A program made the position numbers and the translations under genes. A DNA stretch of 64,000 nt from Pseudomonas veronii (GTDB lineage Bacteria > Pseudomonadota > Gammaproteobacteria > Pseudomonadales > Pseudomonadaceae), in the NCBI RefSeq assembly GCF_001439695.1, contig NZ_JYLL01000005.1:62001-126000 (forward strand), in the 5' to 3' direction. This document shows, one piece after another, positions 19,501 to 28,644 of this stretch; positions within the stretch are counted from its first letter, which is position 1; each line of letters starts with the position of its first letter. Under the pieces are notes generated by a model. The model worked only from the letters and a program-made list of their open reading frames with translations, did no database searches and had not been told where the DNA came from.

Positions 19501-20319
19501 GCGCTGGACATCAGCATTGATCAGCTGTTCCAGGGGCCGGACCTGATCGGCGCGTGGTCGCTGAAGATCCGACCGACCGCCAAGGGCCTAGCCTTCAACA
19601 ACCTGGACCTGGGCCTCAAGGGCATGCTGCTCAAGGGCGCTGGTGGTTGGGAAGGCGCGCCGGGCGACAGCAGCAGTTGGTACAAAGGGCGCCTGGATGG
19701 CAAGAATATCGCCGATGTCCTCAAGGGCTGGGGCTTTGCGCCTACCGTGACCAGTGAAGATTTCCACCTGGACGTGGACGGTCGTTGGCCGGGCTCCCCC
19801 GCCTGGGTCGGGCCCAAGCGTTTTTCCGGCAGCCTGGATGCAACATTCCGCAAAGGCCAGTTCGTTGAAGTGGAAGGTGGCGCCCAGGCGCTGCGGGTGT
19901 TCGGCCTGCTTAACTTCAACTCCATCGGCCGTCGGTTGCGCCTGGACTTCTCCGACCTGCTCGGCAAAGGCTTGAGTTATGACCGGGTCAAAGGCTTGCT
20001 CGCGGCCAGCAACGGGGTGTTCGTGACCCGCGAGCCGATCACCCTGACGGGGCCGTCGAGCAACCTGGAGCTTAATGGCACCATGGACCTGGTGGCTGAT
20101 CGCGTGGATGCCAAGCTACTGGTGACACTGCCGGTGACCAACAACCTGCCGATCGCTGCGTTGATTGTTGGCGCGCCGGCCATTGGCGGCGCGCTGTTCC
20201 TGATCGACAAGCTGATCGGCGACCGGGTTTCGCGGTTTGCCAGCGTGCAGTACAAAGTCGAAGGGCCATGGAAAGACCCGAAAATCAGCTTCGACAAGCC
20301 ATTTGAAAAACCAAACTGA
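16504..20319 (+). CDS. yhdP: YhdP family AsmA-like protein (envelope phospholipid transport)
   Basis: 1271 residues, typical for YhdP. One N-terminal transmembrane helix (LGLCALLLVLAAVYVSL, about residues 17-33) anchors a very long, beta-rich periplasmic part. The C-terminal AsmA-like region ends with IAALIVGAPAIGGALFLIDKL. In E. coli YhdP acts with TamB and YdbH to move phospholipids to the outer membrane. I assign the same role by family. It follows rng by 75 bp and precedes the nitrilase-family gene, the conserved Pseudomonas order. Confidence 0.92.
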   Translation: MERLTRFFAALTRWGLGLCALLLVLAAVYVSLGRELTPLVAEYRAEIEAKAQAAVDMPLQIGRLEGRWSGFAPVLLAHDVMVGEGSNALRLDQVQVVPDIWASLMARDVRIAHLEVSGLQLSAREDKDGHWALQGLPVQDDQPLDPEQLLKRMQSVQRVSLLDSQVTLQPFDQAPLTFTYVGLSLQTGATRQRLDARLTLPDGQPLALSLRTQIRASAWKDAEVQAYLSLPQSDWAKWVPARLTQQWKLTQFKAGGEFWLTWAKGTVQSAVVRLNSPQVKGSYADRKPVHIENLALTAYLQRSESGLKVLFDSLAMNIGDSRWESRLQLQQRLATDKAQEVWNLQADRLDLTPITPLLNALAPLPEGFAKTIEHLKATGLLRNVLVDFRPQDTTDQKVSFAANLERVGFDAYFGAPAARNVSGSISGDLGQGELRMDSKDFSLHLDPIFAKPWQYIQANARLTWKLDQQGFTLIAPYIKVLGEEGKVAADFLIRLHFDNSQEDYMDLRVGMVDGDGRFTPKYLPAVLSPALDEWLRTAILKGAVDEGFFQYQGSLNHGALPASRNISLFFKVHDAELAFQPGWPHVSKVSGEVFVEESGVRILASKGQLLDTGVKDIYVNIPHAPAGKDSHLLLTGEFAGGLGDGLKILQEAPIGTASTFAGWKGEGDLQGKLDLDIPLVKGTEPKIVVDFQTDKARLQLAEPPLDLSQLKGDFRFDSAKGLSGQNITAQAFDRPITAQIFADGKPGSISTRVTAKGQVTVKRLTDWLKISQPLPVSGDIPYQLQLNLDGADSQLRVSSNLKGVAVDLPAPFGMAASQGRDSVFRMTLQGAERRYWFDYGDLANFTFAAPPDKFSDGRGELFLGDGDALLPGGKGLRIRGVLSELDIDPWKKLIDRYAGNDPGGSAKQLLSGADFKVGKLTGFGQQFDQVNLQLDRKPSAWGLQFDSQQAKGTVNLSDAKGAPIAVNLQYVKLPAVDPTVQADENAPDPLADIDPKDIPALDISIDQLFQGPDLIGAWSLKIRPTAKGLAFNNLDLGLKGMLLKGAGGWEGAPGDSSSWYKGRLDGKNIADVLKGWGFAPTVTSEDFHLDVDGRWPGSPAWVGPKRFSGSLDATFRKGQFVEVEGGAQALRVFGLLNFNSIGRRLRLDFSDLLGKGLSYDRVKGLLAASNGVFVTREPITLTGPSSNLELNGTMDLVADRVDAKLLVTLPVTNNLPIAALIVGAPAIGGALFLIDKLIGDRVSRFASVQYKVEGPWKDPKISFDKPFEKPN

Positions 20320-20367
20320 GAGCCTGTGGAGTAGCATGGCTGCATGCCATTTATGGAGTGTCGGCCC

Positions 20368-21216
20368 ATGTCCTTTGCGGTAATTCAAATGGTCAGCCAG
20401 AGCGATGTGCTGGCCAACCTGGCCCAGGCCCGGCGCCTGCTGGAGCAAGCGGCGGCAAAGGGGGCGCGGCTGGCGGTGCTGCCGGAAAACTTCGCCGCCA
20501 TGGGCCGCCGCGATGTGGCTGACATCGGCCGCGCCGAGGCGTTGGGTGAAGGACCGATCCTGCCATGGTTGAAACAGACCGCCCGCGACCTCACCTTATG
20601 GATAGTGGCTGGCACTTTGCCGCTGCCGCCCAAGGATCAACCGAACGCCAAGGCTAACGCCTGCTCGTTGCTGATCGATGAGCATGGCGAGATCGTCGCC
20701 CGCTACGACAAGCTGCATTTGTTCGATGTCGACGTGGCGGACGCGCGCGGTCGCTATCGTGAATCCGATGACTATGCTTTCGGGAGCAACGTTGTGGTGG
20801 CGGATACGCCGGTCGGCCGCGTGGGCCTGACGGTGTGTTACGACCTGCGCTTCCCGGAGTTGTACAGCGAGTTGCGCGCGGCGGGGGCTGAACTGATTAC
20901 CGCGCCCTCGGCCTTCACCGCGGTCACCGGCGCCGCCCATTGGGATGTGCTGATTCGCGCACGGGCCATCGAGACCCAGTGTTATCTGCTGGCGGCCGCC
21001 CAGGGCGGGGTGCATCCGGGGCCACGGGAGACTTATGGCCACGCGGCGATTGTCGACCCCTGGGGGCGCGTACTGACGCAACAGGATCAAGGCGAAGCGG
21101 TGTTGCTGGCCGAACGCGACAGCAGTGAACAGGCGTCGATACGGGCGCGCATGCCGGTGGTCAACCATCGGCGCTTTTTCTCGCAGGGCGCGCAGCGGCC
21201 TGCTTCAGAACGATGA
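20368..21216 (+). CDS. Carbon-nitrogen (nitrilase superfamily) hydrolase, Nit-like amidase
   Basis: A 282-residue single-domain hydrolase. The Glu-Lys-Cys triad is at Glu40 (VLPENF), Lys115 (YDKLHLFD) and Cys157 (VCYDLRFPE). The KLHLFDVDV and YDLRFPELY blocks are those of the Nit1/Nit2 branch, whose known activity is hydrolysis of deaminated glutathione or omega-amides. ATG at 20368 has GGAG about 9 bases upstream; an earlier in-frame ATG at 20344 adds 8 residues and looks weaker. It lies between yhdP and tldD, all reading the same way. Confidence 0.88.
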   Translation: MSFAVIQMVSQSDVLANLAQARRLLEQAAAKGARLAVLPENFAAMGRRDVADIGRAEALGEGPILPWLKQTARDLTLWIVAGTLPLPPKDQPNAKANACSLLIDEHGEIVARYDKLHLFDVDVADARGRYRESDDYAFGSNVVVADTPVGRVGLTVCYDLRFPELYSELRAAGAELITAPSAFTAVTGAAHWDVLIRARAIETQCYLLAAAQGGVHPGPRETYGHAAIVDPWGRVLTQQDQGEAVLLAERDSSEQASIRARMPVVNHRRFFSQGAQRPASER

Positions 21217-21232
21217 ATTTAAGGCCAAACCT

Positions 21233-22675
21233 ATGAGCGAGTTGTTGTCCTCAGTCAGCGAACATCTCCTGGCACCCGGTGGCGTGACCATCGAAAGCCT
21301 GCAAACCGTGCTGGGCGATCTGGCCGGGCCGGGCATCGACGCGGCCGACCTGTATTTCCAGGGGCAGATTTCCGAGTCGTGGGCTTTGGAAGACGGGATC
21401 GTCAAGGAAGGCAGTTTCAACCTCGACCAGGGTGTCGGCGTGCGCGCGCAATCCGGTGAGAAAACCGGTTTCGCCTACAGCAACGCGATCACCTTGGAAG
21501 CCTTGGGCCTGGCCGCCCGGGCTGCTCGTTCGATTTCCCGCGCCGGCCAGAACGGTACGGTGCAGGCATTCAGCACCCAGGACGTGGCCCAGTTGTACGC
21601 GCCGGATAACCCCCTGGAGGTGATCAGCCGCGCAGAAAAAGTCGATCTGCTCAAGCGTATCGATGCCGCGACCCGCGCCCTCGACCCGCGTATCCAGCAA
21701 GTCACGGTGAGCATGGCCGGGGTGTGGGAACGCATCCTGGTGGCGTCCACCGACGGCGGCCTGGCGGCGGATGCGCGGCCGCTGGTGCGTTTCAACGTCA
21801 GCGTGATCGTCGAACAGAACGGCCGCCGCGAGCGCGGTGGGCACGGCGGCGGCGGGCGTACCGACTACCGTTATTTCCTCGCCGAGGACCGCGCCATGGG
21901 TTATGCCCGTGAAGCGCTGCGCCAGGCGCTGGTCAACCTGGAAGCCATCCCCGCACCGGCTGGCACCTTGCCGGTGGTGTTGGGCTCGGGCTGGTCTGGC
22001 GTACTGCTCCACGAAGCCGTGGGCCATGGCCTGGAAGGCGACTTCAACCGCAAGGGCAGTTCGGCCTACAGCGGGCGCATGGGCGAGATGGTCGCCTCCA
22101 AACTGTGCACCATTGTCGATGACGGCACCCTCGCCGGTCGCCGTGGCTCGTTGAACATCGATGACGAAGGCACGCCGACCGAATGCACCACGCTGATCGA
22201 AAACGGCGTGCTCAAGGGTTACATGCAAGACAAGCTCAACGCCCGCCTGATGGGCGTGGCGCGTACCGGTAACGGCCGTCGCGAATCCTACGCGCACCTG
22301 CCGATGCCGCGCATGACCAACACTTACATGCTCGCTGGCGAAAGTGACCCGGAGGAAATCATCGCCTCGGTGAAACGCGGGATCTACTGCGCCAACCTCG
22401 GCGGCGGCCAGGTGGACATCACCAGCGGCAAGTTCGTGTTCTCCACCAGCGAGGCGTACCTGATCGAAGACGGCAAGATTACCGTGCCGGTCAAAGGCGC
22501 GACGTTGATTGGTAACGGGCCGGAAGCGATGAGCAAGGTGTCGATGGTCGGTAACGACCTGGCGCTGGACAGCGGCGTGGGTACGTGCGGCAAGGATGGG
22601 CAGTCGGTGCCGGTGGGCGTGGGTCAGCCAACCTTGAAAATTGATGCGATCACCGTGGGTGGCACGGGGTCGTAA
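21233..22675 (+). CDS. tldD: Metalloprotease TldD
   Basis: A 480-residue catalytic subunit of the TldD/TldE protease that trims leader peptides or unfolded peptides in the cytosol (microcin B17 maturation and CcdA turnover in E. coli). The zinc site HEAVGH is at residues 260-265 and is followed by [16 protein letters not shown]. The C-terminal block ending [12 protein letters not shown] is typical. A frame extension upstream to 21125 overlaps the preceding gene and is not used. Its partner pmbA/tldE is at 23351, across the oppositely oriented darP gene. Confidence 0.96.
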   Translation: MSELLSSVSEHLLAPGGVTIESLQTVLGDLAGPGIDAADLYFQGQISESWALEDGIVKEGSFNLDQGVGVRAQSGEKTGFAYSNAITLEALGLAARAARSISRAGQNGTVQAFSTQDVAQLYAPDNPLEVISRAEKVDLLKRIDAATRALDPRIQQVTVSMAGVWERILVASTDGGLAADARPLVRFNVSVIVEQNGRRERGGHGGGGRTDYRYFLAEDRAMGYAREALRQALVNLEAIPAPAGTLPVVLGSGWSGVLLHEAVGHGLEGDFNRKGSSAYSGRMGEMVASKLCTIVDDGTLAGRRGSLNIDDEGTPTECTTLIENGVLKGYMQDKLNARLMGVARTGNGRRESYAHLPMPRMTNTYMLAGESDPEEIIASVKRGIYCANLGGGQVDITSGKFVFSTSEAYLIEDGKITVPVKGATLIGNGPEAMSKVSMVGNDLALDSGVGTCGKDGQSVPVGVGQPTLKIDAITVGGTGS

Positions 22676-22687
22676 GAGCGGGAGCTT

Positions 22688-22710
22688 CGGGTGGCGAAGA
22701 CCGCCACCCG
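22688..22710. terminator. Hairpin between convergent tldD and darP
   Basis: CGGGTGGCG and CGCCACCCG pair as a 9-bp perfect stem with a 5-base loop, 13 bp after the tldD stop and 11 bp before the darP stop. There is no clear T-run on either side, so termination strength is uncertain. Confidence 0.5.
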
Positions 22711-22720
22711 GGGAAGAGGA

Positions 22721-23257
22721 TCAACGCAGGCCGCGTTGAGTCTCGTCCAGCTCACGGATGTACTTGAAGATTTTACGGCTGGTGGCCGGCGCCTTGTTTT
22801 GCGCCAGTTCGTGCTGGGCCTGACGGATCAGGGAGCGCAGTTGCTGGCGGTCCGCGTCCGGGTAGTCCAGTACGAATTTCTCCAGCACCGCGTCATCGCC
22901 CGAGATCAGGCGGTCACGCCAACGTTCCAGGTTGTGGAAGCGTTCGTTGTACTGGCGAGTGGAGGCATCGAGTTGATCGAGCAGGGTCAGAATCGCGTCA
23001 GTGTCCTGATCGCGCATCAGCTTGCCGATGAACATGATGTGCCGTTTACGCGCGATATTCGCGGTGTGCTTGGGTGCATCCGCCAGAGCCCGGCGCATTT
23101 CGTCGGTCAGAGGCAGTTTTGCAATCAAGTCCGGCTTGAGCGTTGTAAGGCGCTCGCCGAGGTCAACCAGAGCATGCAGCTCGCGTTTGACCTGGGTTTT
23201 GCTTTTCTCCCCATCGAGGGAGTCGTCGTAAGAATCAACCATGGTGGCAGTCCGCAA
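22721..23257 (-). CDS. darP: Ribosome biogenesis factor YjgA/DarP
   Basis: 178 residues of the DUF615 (YjgA) family, a factor that binds pre-50S particles during late ribosome assembly. The family start is seen as [20 protein letters not shown], followed by DLGERLTTL and the mid-region [18 protein letters not shown]. The protein is highly charged and helical, with no membrane segments. It sits between tldD and pmbA on the opposite strand, as in other Pseudomonas. Confidence 0.93.
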   Translation of the reverse strand: MRTATMVDSYDDSLDGEKSKTQVKRELHALVDLGERLTTLKPDLIAKLPLTDEMRRALADAPKHTANIARKRHIMFIGKLMRDQDTDAILTLLDQLDASTRQYNERFHNLERWRDRLISGDDAVLEKFVLDYPDADRQQLRSLIRQAQHELAQNKAPATSRKIFKYIRELDETQRGLR

Positions 23258-23350
23258 AGAAACGCCGCCATGATAACCAGTCGGGGGCCGCTTGTCCGGC
23301 CCGGTCGCTCGATGGCCTTAACCGAAAGCAGAATTTGAGTGGAGAAAACC

Positions 23351-24697
23351 ATGAGTGCAGCCCAAAGCGTCGGTCCGCAAGCGTTACCGGCACTGCAGGA
23401 ACAAGTCGAGCAGATCCTTGCCGAGGCCAAGCGCCAGGGGGCCAGTGCCTGCGAGGTGGCTGTGTCCCTGGAGCAGGGGCTGTCGACGTCGGTACGTCAG
23501 CGGGAAGTCGAAACCGTCGAATTCAACCGCGACCAGGGGTTTGGCATCACCTTGTACGTCGGCCAGCGCAAAGGCTCGGCCAGCACCTCGGCGAGTGGGC
23601 CGGAAGCGATTCGCGAGACGGTGGCCGCCGCATTGGCGATTGCCAAGCACACGTCCGAGGATGAAAGCTCGGGCCTGGCCGACAAGGCGTTGATGGCCAA
23701 GGATCTGCAGGATTTCGACCTGTTCCATGCCTGGGACATCACCCCGGAACAAGCCATCGAACAAGCGCTGACCTGCGAAGCGGCGGCGTTCGATGCCGAC
23801 CCGCGGATCAAGAATGCCGACGGCACCACCTTGAGCACCCACCAGGGCTGCCGCGTGTACGGCAACAGCCATGGTTTTATCGGCGGTTATGCGTCGACGC
23901 GTCACAGCCTGAGTTGCGTGATGATCGCCGAAGCCAACGGCCAGATGCAGCGCGATTACTGGTACGACGTGAATCGTCAGGGCGAGTTGCTGGCCGACCC
24001 GGTCAGCATTGGCCGGCGTGCCGCGCAACGTGCCGCGAGCCGCCTGGGCGCGCGCCCCGTGCCGACCTGTGAAGTGCCGGTGCTGTTTTCGGCGGAGCTG
24101 GCCGGCGGTCTGTTCGGCAGTTTCCTGGGGGCGATTTCCGGCGGCAACCTGTACCGCAAATCGTCGTTCCTCGAAGGTGCGATTGGCCAGAAGCTGTTTC
24201 CGCAGTGGCTGACCATCGACGAGCGTCCACACCTGATGCGGGCCATGGGCAGTTCGTCGTTCGACGGCGATGGCCTGGCGACCTATGCCAAGCCGTTCGT
24301 CGAAAACGGTGAGTTGGTCTCCTACGTGCTGGGCACGTATGCCGGGCGCAAACTGGGCCTGCCGAGCACCGCGAACGCTGGCGGCGTGCATAACCTGTTC
24401 GTGACCCACGGCGAGGAAGACCAGGCGGCGCTGTTGCGACGCATGGGGCGTGGCCTGCTGGTGACTGAATTGATGGGTCAGGGCTTGAACATGGTCACCG
24501 GTGATTATTCCCGTGGCGCGGCGGGTTTCTGGGTAGAAAACGGTGAGATTCAGTTTGCTGTCCAGGAAGTGACCATCGCCGGCAATATGCGCGACATGTT
24601 CAAGCAGATCGTTGCCGTGGGTAACGACCTGGAGCTGCGCAGCAATATCCGTACAGGTTCGGTCCTGATCGAGCGGATGACAGTCGCCGGCAGTTAA
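23351..24697 (+). CDS. pmbA: Metalloprotease accessory subunit PmbA/TldE
   Basis: A 448-residue partner of TldD. It has the same fold (VRQREVETVEFNRDQGFGITLYVGQRKGSAS at about residues 50-80) but no HExxxH zinc site, as expected for the non-catalytic subunit. ATG at 23351 has GGAG 6 bases upstream; the GTG at 23339 lies before that ribosome site and is rejected. A strong terminator follows. Confidence 0.95.
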   Translation: MSAAQSVGPQALPALQEQVEQILAEAKRQGASACEVAVSLEQGLSTSVRQREVETVEFNRDQGFGITLYVGQRKGSASTSASGPEAIRETVAAALAIAKHTSEDESSGLADKALMAKDLQDFDLFHAWDITPEQAIEQALTCEAAAFDADPRIKNADGTTLSTHQGCRVYGNSHGFIGGYASTRHSLSCVMIAEANGQMQRDYWYDVNRQGELLADPVSIGRRAAQRAASRLGARPVPTCEVPVLFSAELAGGLFGSFLGAISGGNLYRKSSFLEGAIGQKLFPQWLTIDERPHLMRAMGSSSFDGDGLATYAKPFVENGELVSYVLGTYAGRKLGLPSTANAGGVHNLFVTHGEEDQAALLRRMGRGLLVTELMGQGLNMVTGDYSRGAAGFWVENGEIQFAVQEVTIAGNMRDMFKQIVAVGNDLELRSNIRTGSVLIERMTVAGS

Positions 24698-24715
24698 TCC
24701 TTCCGACGCTTCACC

Positions 24716-24754
24716 AAAAGGCGCGCCATCTGCAGGATGGCGCGCCTTTTTTTG
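24716..24754 (+). terminator. Rho-independent terminator after pmbA
   Basis: AAAAGGCGCGCCATC pairs with GATGGCGCGCCTTTT around a 5-base loop, and the stem runs into a T7 tract. The A-run on the 5' side means it could also work on the minus strand. Confidence 0.93.
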
Positions 24755-24794
24755 TGGCTGCATTCCCGGTTGATTGGCTTGTCACTCTTGTGTT

Positions 24795-24830
24795 GATTAT
24801 CAATATCATTTAATAATAAATATCATTATC
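24795..24830. promoter_or_regulatory. Fur box (double, iron-responsive operator) for fagA-fumC-orfX-sodA
   Basis: The A/T-rich stretch 24795-24830 contains two overlapping matches to the 19-bp Fur consensus. The right one (24812-24830, ending TATCATTATC) matches 15 of 19 bases by eye, and the left one, starting GATTATCAATATCATTT, 12 of 19. It lies 15 bp before the fagA start codon, so bound Fur would block transcription. P. aeruginosa fagA-fumC-orfX-sodA is known to be Fur-repressed. Confidence 0.85.
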
Positions 24831-24845
24831 GAATGAGTGCGGATC

Positions 24846-25241
24846 ATGAATGCTGTCCTGCATGAGGACCCCTACCTGGAAAGCTGGCGTTGGATGAGTC
24901 GTCAGATTCGCTGCTGCCTCGAGCCCAATGAACCGCGCCTGATCGAACATTACCTCAATGAAGGTCGATACCTCGCCTGTTGCACCGCGACTCATCCGTG
25001 GACGATCGCTGAAACGGCTTTCCGCCTGCTGATCGACACCGCCACGGACATTGCCTTGCCGTGGCATTGGCGGTCCCAGTGCCTGGACCAGGCCTGGCGC
25101 CCGCTGCGCGACCTGGAAACACTCTCCCATTGTGCCTGCCGCCTCAAGCGCTGGCAGGCCTTTGCCTGGCAATTGGCGACGTGCGAATTGCTGCCTTCGA
25201 TTTCCGTTTCTGACTGGGTGCAAGGATCTTCCGATGAGTAA
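24846..25241 (+). CDS. fagA: FagA, Fur-associated small protein of unknown function
   Basis: 131 residues, soluble, rich in Trp and Cys (WRWMSRQIRCCLEP, RYLACCTATHPW). No enzymatic motif is recognisable. It is identified by position as first gene before fumC in the Fur-controlled operon, and by general likeness to the P. aeruginosa gene product. ATG at 24846 is preferred; GTG at 24837 is in frame 3 codons earlier. The stop overlaps the fumC start by 8 bp. The cysteine pairs could bind metal, but that is a guess. Confidence 0.78.
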   Translation: MNAVLHEDPYLESWRWMSRQIRCCLEPNEPRLIEHYLNEGRYLACCTATHPWTIAETAFRLLIDTATDIALPWHWRSQCLDQAWRPLRDLETLSHCACRLKRWQAFAWQLATCELLPSISVSDWVQGSSDE

Positions 25242-26610
25242 TAACCGTATCGAACGCGACAGTATGGGTGAACTGCAAGTCCCTGCCGAGGCCTTGTACG
25301 GCGCGCAAACCCAGCGCGCGGTGAACAACTTTCCGATCAGCCACCAGCGCATGCCGGCGCCGTTCATTCGTGCGCTGATCCTGGCCAAAGTGGCAGCGGC
25401 CAAGGTCAACGTCGACCTCAAGCAGATCAGCGAAGGGCAGGGCAAGGCCATTGTCGATGCTGCCCTGGGCTTGCTGGACGGTGACTTCATGCCGCACTTT
25501 CCGGTGGATATCTTTCAGACCGGTTCCGGCACCAGTTCCAATATGAACGCCAACGAAGTGATCGCGACCCTGGCCAGCCGTTTGCTTGGTGAGGCGGTCA
25601 ACCCCAACGATCACGTGAACTGCGGCCAAAGCAGCAACGACATCATCCCGACCACCATCCACGTCAGTGCGGCGTTGGTGCTGCATGAGCAAACGCTGCC
25701 GGCGTTGCTGCATCTGGTGCAGGTCATCGAACGGAAGGCCGAAGAGGTCCACCCCTTCATCAAGACCGGTCGCACGCACCTGATGGACGCCATGCCCGTG
25801 CGTATGAGCCAGGTGCTCAATGGCTGGGCGCAGCAGCTCAAGGCCAATATCGCGCACCTGCAGGACCTGTTGCCCAGCCTGCAAGCCCTGGCCCAGGGCG
25901 GCACGGCTGTCGGTACCGGGATCAACGCGCATCCGGAGTTTGCGCTGCGTTTCAGCCAACAACTGAGCAGCCTGACCGGCGTGCAATTCACGCCGGGCAA
26001 GAACCTCTTCGCGTTGATCGGCTCCCAGGACACCGCCGTCGCCGTCTCCGGCCAGTTGAAAGCGATCGCTGTGTCATTGATGAAAATCGCCAACGACTTG
26101 CGCTGGATGAATTCCGGGCCCCTGGCGGGCTTGGGCGAAATCGAACTGGAAGGGTTGCAGCCCGGTTCTTCGATCATGCCGGGCAAGGTCAACCCAGTGA
26201 TTCCGGAAGCGACGGCCATGGTCGCCGCACAGGTCATCGGCAATGACACGGTGATCACCATTGCCGGGCAATCCGGCAACTTCGAGCTGAACGTGATGCT
26301 GCCGATCATCGCCCAGAACCTGCTCGGCAGCCTCGAACTGCTGGCCAATTCCAGCCGCCTGCTGGCGGACAAGGCCATTGCCAGTTTCAAGGTCAACGAG
26401 GCCAAGCTCAAGGAAGCGTTGTCGCGCAATCCGATCCTGGTGACCGCACTCAACCCGATCATTGGTTACCAAAAGGCCGCTGAAATCGCCAAGCAAGCCT
26501 ATCAGCAAGGTCGCCCGGTGATTGATGTCGCCCTCGAGCACACCGACTTGCCGCGTAGCCAACTGGAAGTCCTGCTGGACCCGGAAAAGCTCACAGCCGG
26601 CGGCGTGTAA
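25234..26610 (+). CDS. fumC: Fumarate hydratase class II (iron-independent)
   Basis: A 458-residue fumarase converting fumarate and malate in the TCA cycle. The fumarase/aspartase signature GSSIMPGKVNP is present, with FQTGSGTSSNMNANEV, NCGQSSNDIIPTT and TGRTHLMDAMPV, so all three conserved regions are intact. Class II fumarases have no iron-sulphur cluster, and placement behind a Fur box fits replacement of Fe-S fumarase during iron starvation. An upstream extension to 25051 overlaps fagA and is not used. Confidence 0.96.
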   Translation: MSNNRIERDSMGELQVPAEALYGAQTQRAVNNFPISHQRMPAPFIRALILAKVAAAKVNVDLKQISEGQGKAIVDAALGLLDGDFMPHFPVDIFQTGSGTSSNMNANEVIATLASRLLGEAVNPNDHVNCGQSSNDIIPTTIHVSAALVLHEQTLPALLHLVQVIERKAEEVHPFIKTGRTHLMDAMPVRMSQVLNGWAQQLKANIAHLQDLLPSLQALAQGGTAVGTGINAHPEFALRFSQQLSSLTGVQFTPGKNLFALIGSQDTAVAVSGQLKAIAVSLMKIANDLRWMNSGPLAGLGEIELEGLQPGSSIMPGKVNPVIPEATAMVAAQVIGNDTVITIAGQSGNFELNVMLPIIAQNLLGSLELLANSSRLLADKAIASFKVNEAKLKEALSRNPILVTALNPIIGYQKAAEIAKQAYQQGRPVIDVALEHTDLPRSQLEVLLDPEKLTAGGV

Positions 26611-26637
26611 TCACCGACCCTGCTTTGGAGGCTGACC

Positions 26638-27066
26638 ATGGAGCATTGGAAACGCACGATCGAACGGGCCAATCGCTGCTTTATGCAGGGCGAGTTGGTC
26701 GACGCTCGCGAAGCCTATTTACAAGCGCTGGCCCTGGCTCAAGTGTTGTTCGAGCGCTGGGCGAACGCCGACGAAGCAGTGGCGGCTTGCGTCATTTCCC
26801 ATCACAACCTGGCGGACCTGCACCTGCGCCTGAACCAGCCGGAAGAAAGCGCGGAATACCTCTGTGCCATCCACCAACGGCTGTTACAGGCGCTGCAGGA
26901 CCAGCGCCTCAGCCCGCAACTGCGCGACGCGGCGTTGCGCCAGAGCAGCAAGACCTACGTCGAACTGTTGAATTTCATCAGCGATCACGGCGAATACCCC
27001 CGTACCCATCGCTTGCTGGGCGGTACTGCGGCGCAACCGACCCCTCCTCAATACGGAGCACACTGA
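26638..27066 (+). CDS. OrfX of the fagA-fumC-sodA operon, TPR-like helical protein
   Basis: 142 residues, all helical in appearance, with a TPR-like block ([30 protein letters not shown] and then [22 protein letters not shown]). No catalytic motif is seen. It corresponds by position to orfX between fumC and sodA in Pseudomonas. It starts 27 bp after fumC behind TTGGAGG and ends one base before the sodA ATG, so it is translated with sodA. An adaptor role is a guess. Confidence 0.8.
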   Translation: MEHWKRTIERANRCFMQGELVDAREAYLQALALAQVLFERWANADEAVAACVISHHNLADLHLRLNQPEESAEYLCAIHQRLLQALQDQRLSPQLRDAALRQSSKTYVELLNFISDHGEYPRTHRLLGGTAAQPTPPQYGAH

Positions 27067-27067
27067 T

Positions 27068-27679
27068 ATGTCCTACACCTTGCCTGCCTTGCCTTACGCC
27101 TACGATGCCCTGGAACCGCATATCGATGCACAAACCATGCAAATTCACCACACCAAGCACCACCAGACTTACATCAACAACCTCAATGCCGCCGTGGAGG
27201 GCACCGAGTTTGCGGGCTGGCCGGTAGAGAAGCTGGTGTCGAGCGTCCAGCAACTGCCCGAGCAACTGCGCGCCGCGGTGATCAATCAGGGCGGTGGGCA
27301 TGCCAACCACTCGTTGTTCTGGGCGGTGATGTCACCCAAAGGCGGCGGCAAACCCGATGGCGCGCTGGGCCAGGCGATCGATGAGCAACTGGGCGGTTTC
27401 GACAGCTTCAAGGAGGCCTTCACCAAGGCCGCATTGACCCGCTTCGGCAGCGGCTGGGCCTGGTTGAGCGTGACCCCGCAGAAGACCCTGGTGGTGGAGA
27501 GCAGCGGCAATCAGGACAGCCCGCTGATGAGCGGCAACACACCGATCCTCGGCCTGGATGTGTGGGAACACGCCTACTACCTGCTGTACCAGAACCGGCG
27601 TCCTGAATACATCAATGCCTTCTACAGTGTCATCAACTGGCCGGAAGTCGCCGCCCGCTACCAGGCCGCCCTGGCCTGA
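27068..27679 (+). CDS. sodA: Superoxide dismutase [Mn]
   Basis: 203 residues converting superoxide to peroxide and oxygen in the cytosol. Metal ligands can be placed at His27, His81, Asp164 and His168 (DVWEHAYY). [11 protein letters not shown] has the Gly-rich stretch seen in Mn enzymes (the Gly that precedes the outer-sphere residue). The Fur-controlled operon also argues for manganese, since Pseudomonas SodA is made when iron is scarce. It is the last gene of the classical operon; a ZIP transporter gene follows after 33 bp. Confidence 0.93.
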   Translation: MSYTLPALPYAYDALEPHIDAQTMQIHHTKHHQTYINNLNAAVEGTEFAGWPVEKLVSSVQQLPEQLRAAVINQGGGHANHSLFWAVMSPKGGGKPDGALGQAIDEQLGGFDSFKEAFTKAALTRFGSGWAWLSVTPQKTLVVESSGNQDSPLMSGNTPILGLDVWEHAYYLLYQNRRPEYINAFYSVINWPEVAARYQAALA

Positions 27680-27712
27680 TGTCACGCCGTATAACACGAC
27701 CTAAGGCCGACC

Positions 27713-28606
27713 ATGGGTACTGAAACACTGGCGATCAGCAGCGTGCGAATGTTTCGTTACGCATTTGGCTCGCTGCTGCTATTGGCAGGTATTGCATTGC
27801 TGGTGGCTCAAGGATTCGCCTGGCTGGACCTGGAGCCGCGCATCCTGCGGGCCCTGCAAGGTGGGGCGATCTGTGCGCTCGGCACCGCGTTGGGCGCCGT
27901 ACCGGTGTTGGTTATCCGGCGCATGCCAGCAGCAGTGAGCGATACCTTGCTGGGCTTTGGTGCCGGCGTGATGCTCGCGGCCACGGCGTTTTCGTTGGTC
28001 GCGCCGGGCATTGCCGCCGCTGAAGGCCTGGGGCTCAGCCCTTGGGGCGCGAGTGGCTTGATCAGCATTGGCATCATGCTGGGAGCGTTCGGCTTGTACC
28101 TGGTCGATCGCAAGGTCTCCGGGGCCAGCCCGGAAATGCTGGTCGGTACGCCGGAGCATCCGGTGATCCCGCCACGTATCTGGCTGTTCGTGTTTGCCAT
28201 CATCGCGCACAACATCCCGGAGGGTATGGCGGTTGGCGTGTCGGCGGGCGGCGGCATGCCGGATGCCGACAGCCTGGCCATGGGCATCGCTTTGCAGGAT
28301 GTGCCCGAAGGCTTGGTGATTGCGTTGGTGCTGGCCGGAGCAGGGATGTCGCGGTTCAAGGCGTTCCTGATCGGTGCGGCTTCGGGCTTGGTCGAGCCGA
28401 TATTCGCAGTGCTTTGTGCCTGGTTGGTGAGTCTGGCGCAGGTGCTGCTGCCGTTAGGCTTGGCGTTGGCTGCTGGCGCGATGCTGCTGGTGGTCACTCA
28501 CGAGGTGATCCCCGAATCGCGGCGCAATGGCCATGAAAAGCTCGCCAGCCTGGGACTGTGCATCGGGTTTTGCTTGATGATGGTGATGGATACTGCATTG
28601 GGCTGA
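27713..28606 (+). CDS. ZIP family divalent metal transporter
   Basis: 297 residues and about eight membrane helices. The ZIP metal-binding helix is clear at HNIPEGMAVGVSAGGG (about residues 164-179), with ALQDVPEGLVIALVLAG as the partner helix and GAGVMLAATAFSLV earlier. Such proteins import Zn, Fe or Mn into the cytosol. The start is 33 bp after sodA with no terminator between. It may thus belong to the Fur-controlled unit and supply SodA with manganese, which is inference. The metal is not predictable from sequence. Confidence 0.87.
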   Translation: MGTETLAISSVRMFRYAFGSLLLLAGIALLVAQGFAWLDLEPRILRALQGGAICALGTALGAVPVLVIRRMPAAVSDTLLGFGAGVMLAATAFSLVAPGIAAAEGLGLSPWGASGLISIGIMLGAFGLYLVDRKVSGASPEMLVGTPEHPVIPPRIWLFVFAIIAHNIPEGMAVGVSAGGGMPDADSLAMGIALQDVPEGLVIALVLAGAGMSRFKAFLIGAASGLVEPIFAVLCAWLVSLAQVLLPLGLALAAGAMLLVVTHEVIPESRRNGHEKLASLGLCIGFCLMMVMDTALG

Positions 28607-28626
28607 AGCTGTTGCGGCTTCAGCCT
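28600..28626. terminator. Hairpin between convergent ZIP gene and ptsO
   Basis: GGCTGAAGC and GCTTCAGCC form a 9-bp stem that includes the ZIP stop codon. A T-run is absent, so it is a weak terminator or an mRNA end-protecting hairpin. Confidence 0.45.
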
Positions 28627-28644
28627 CTGTCTCGTCGGGTGGGT

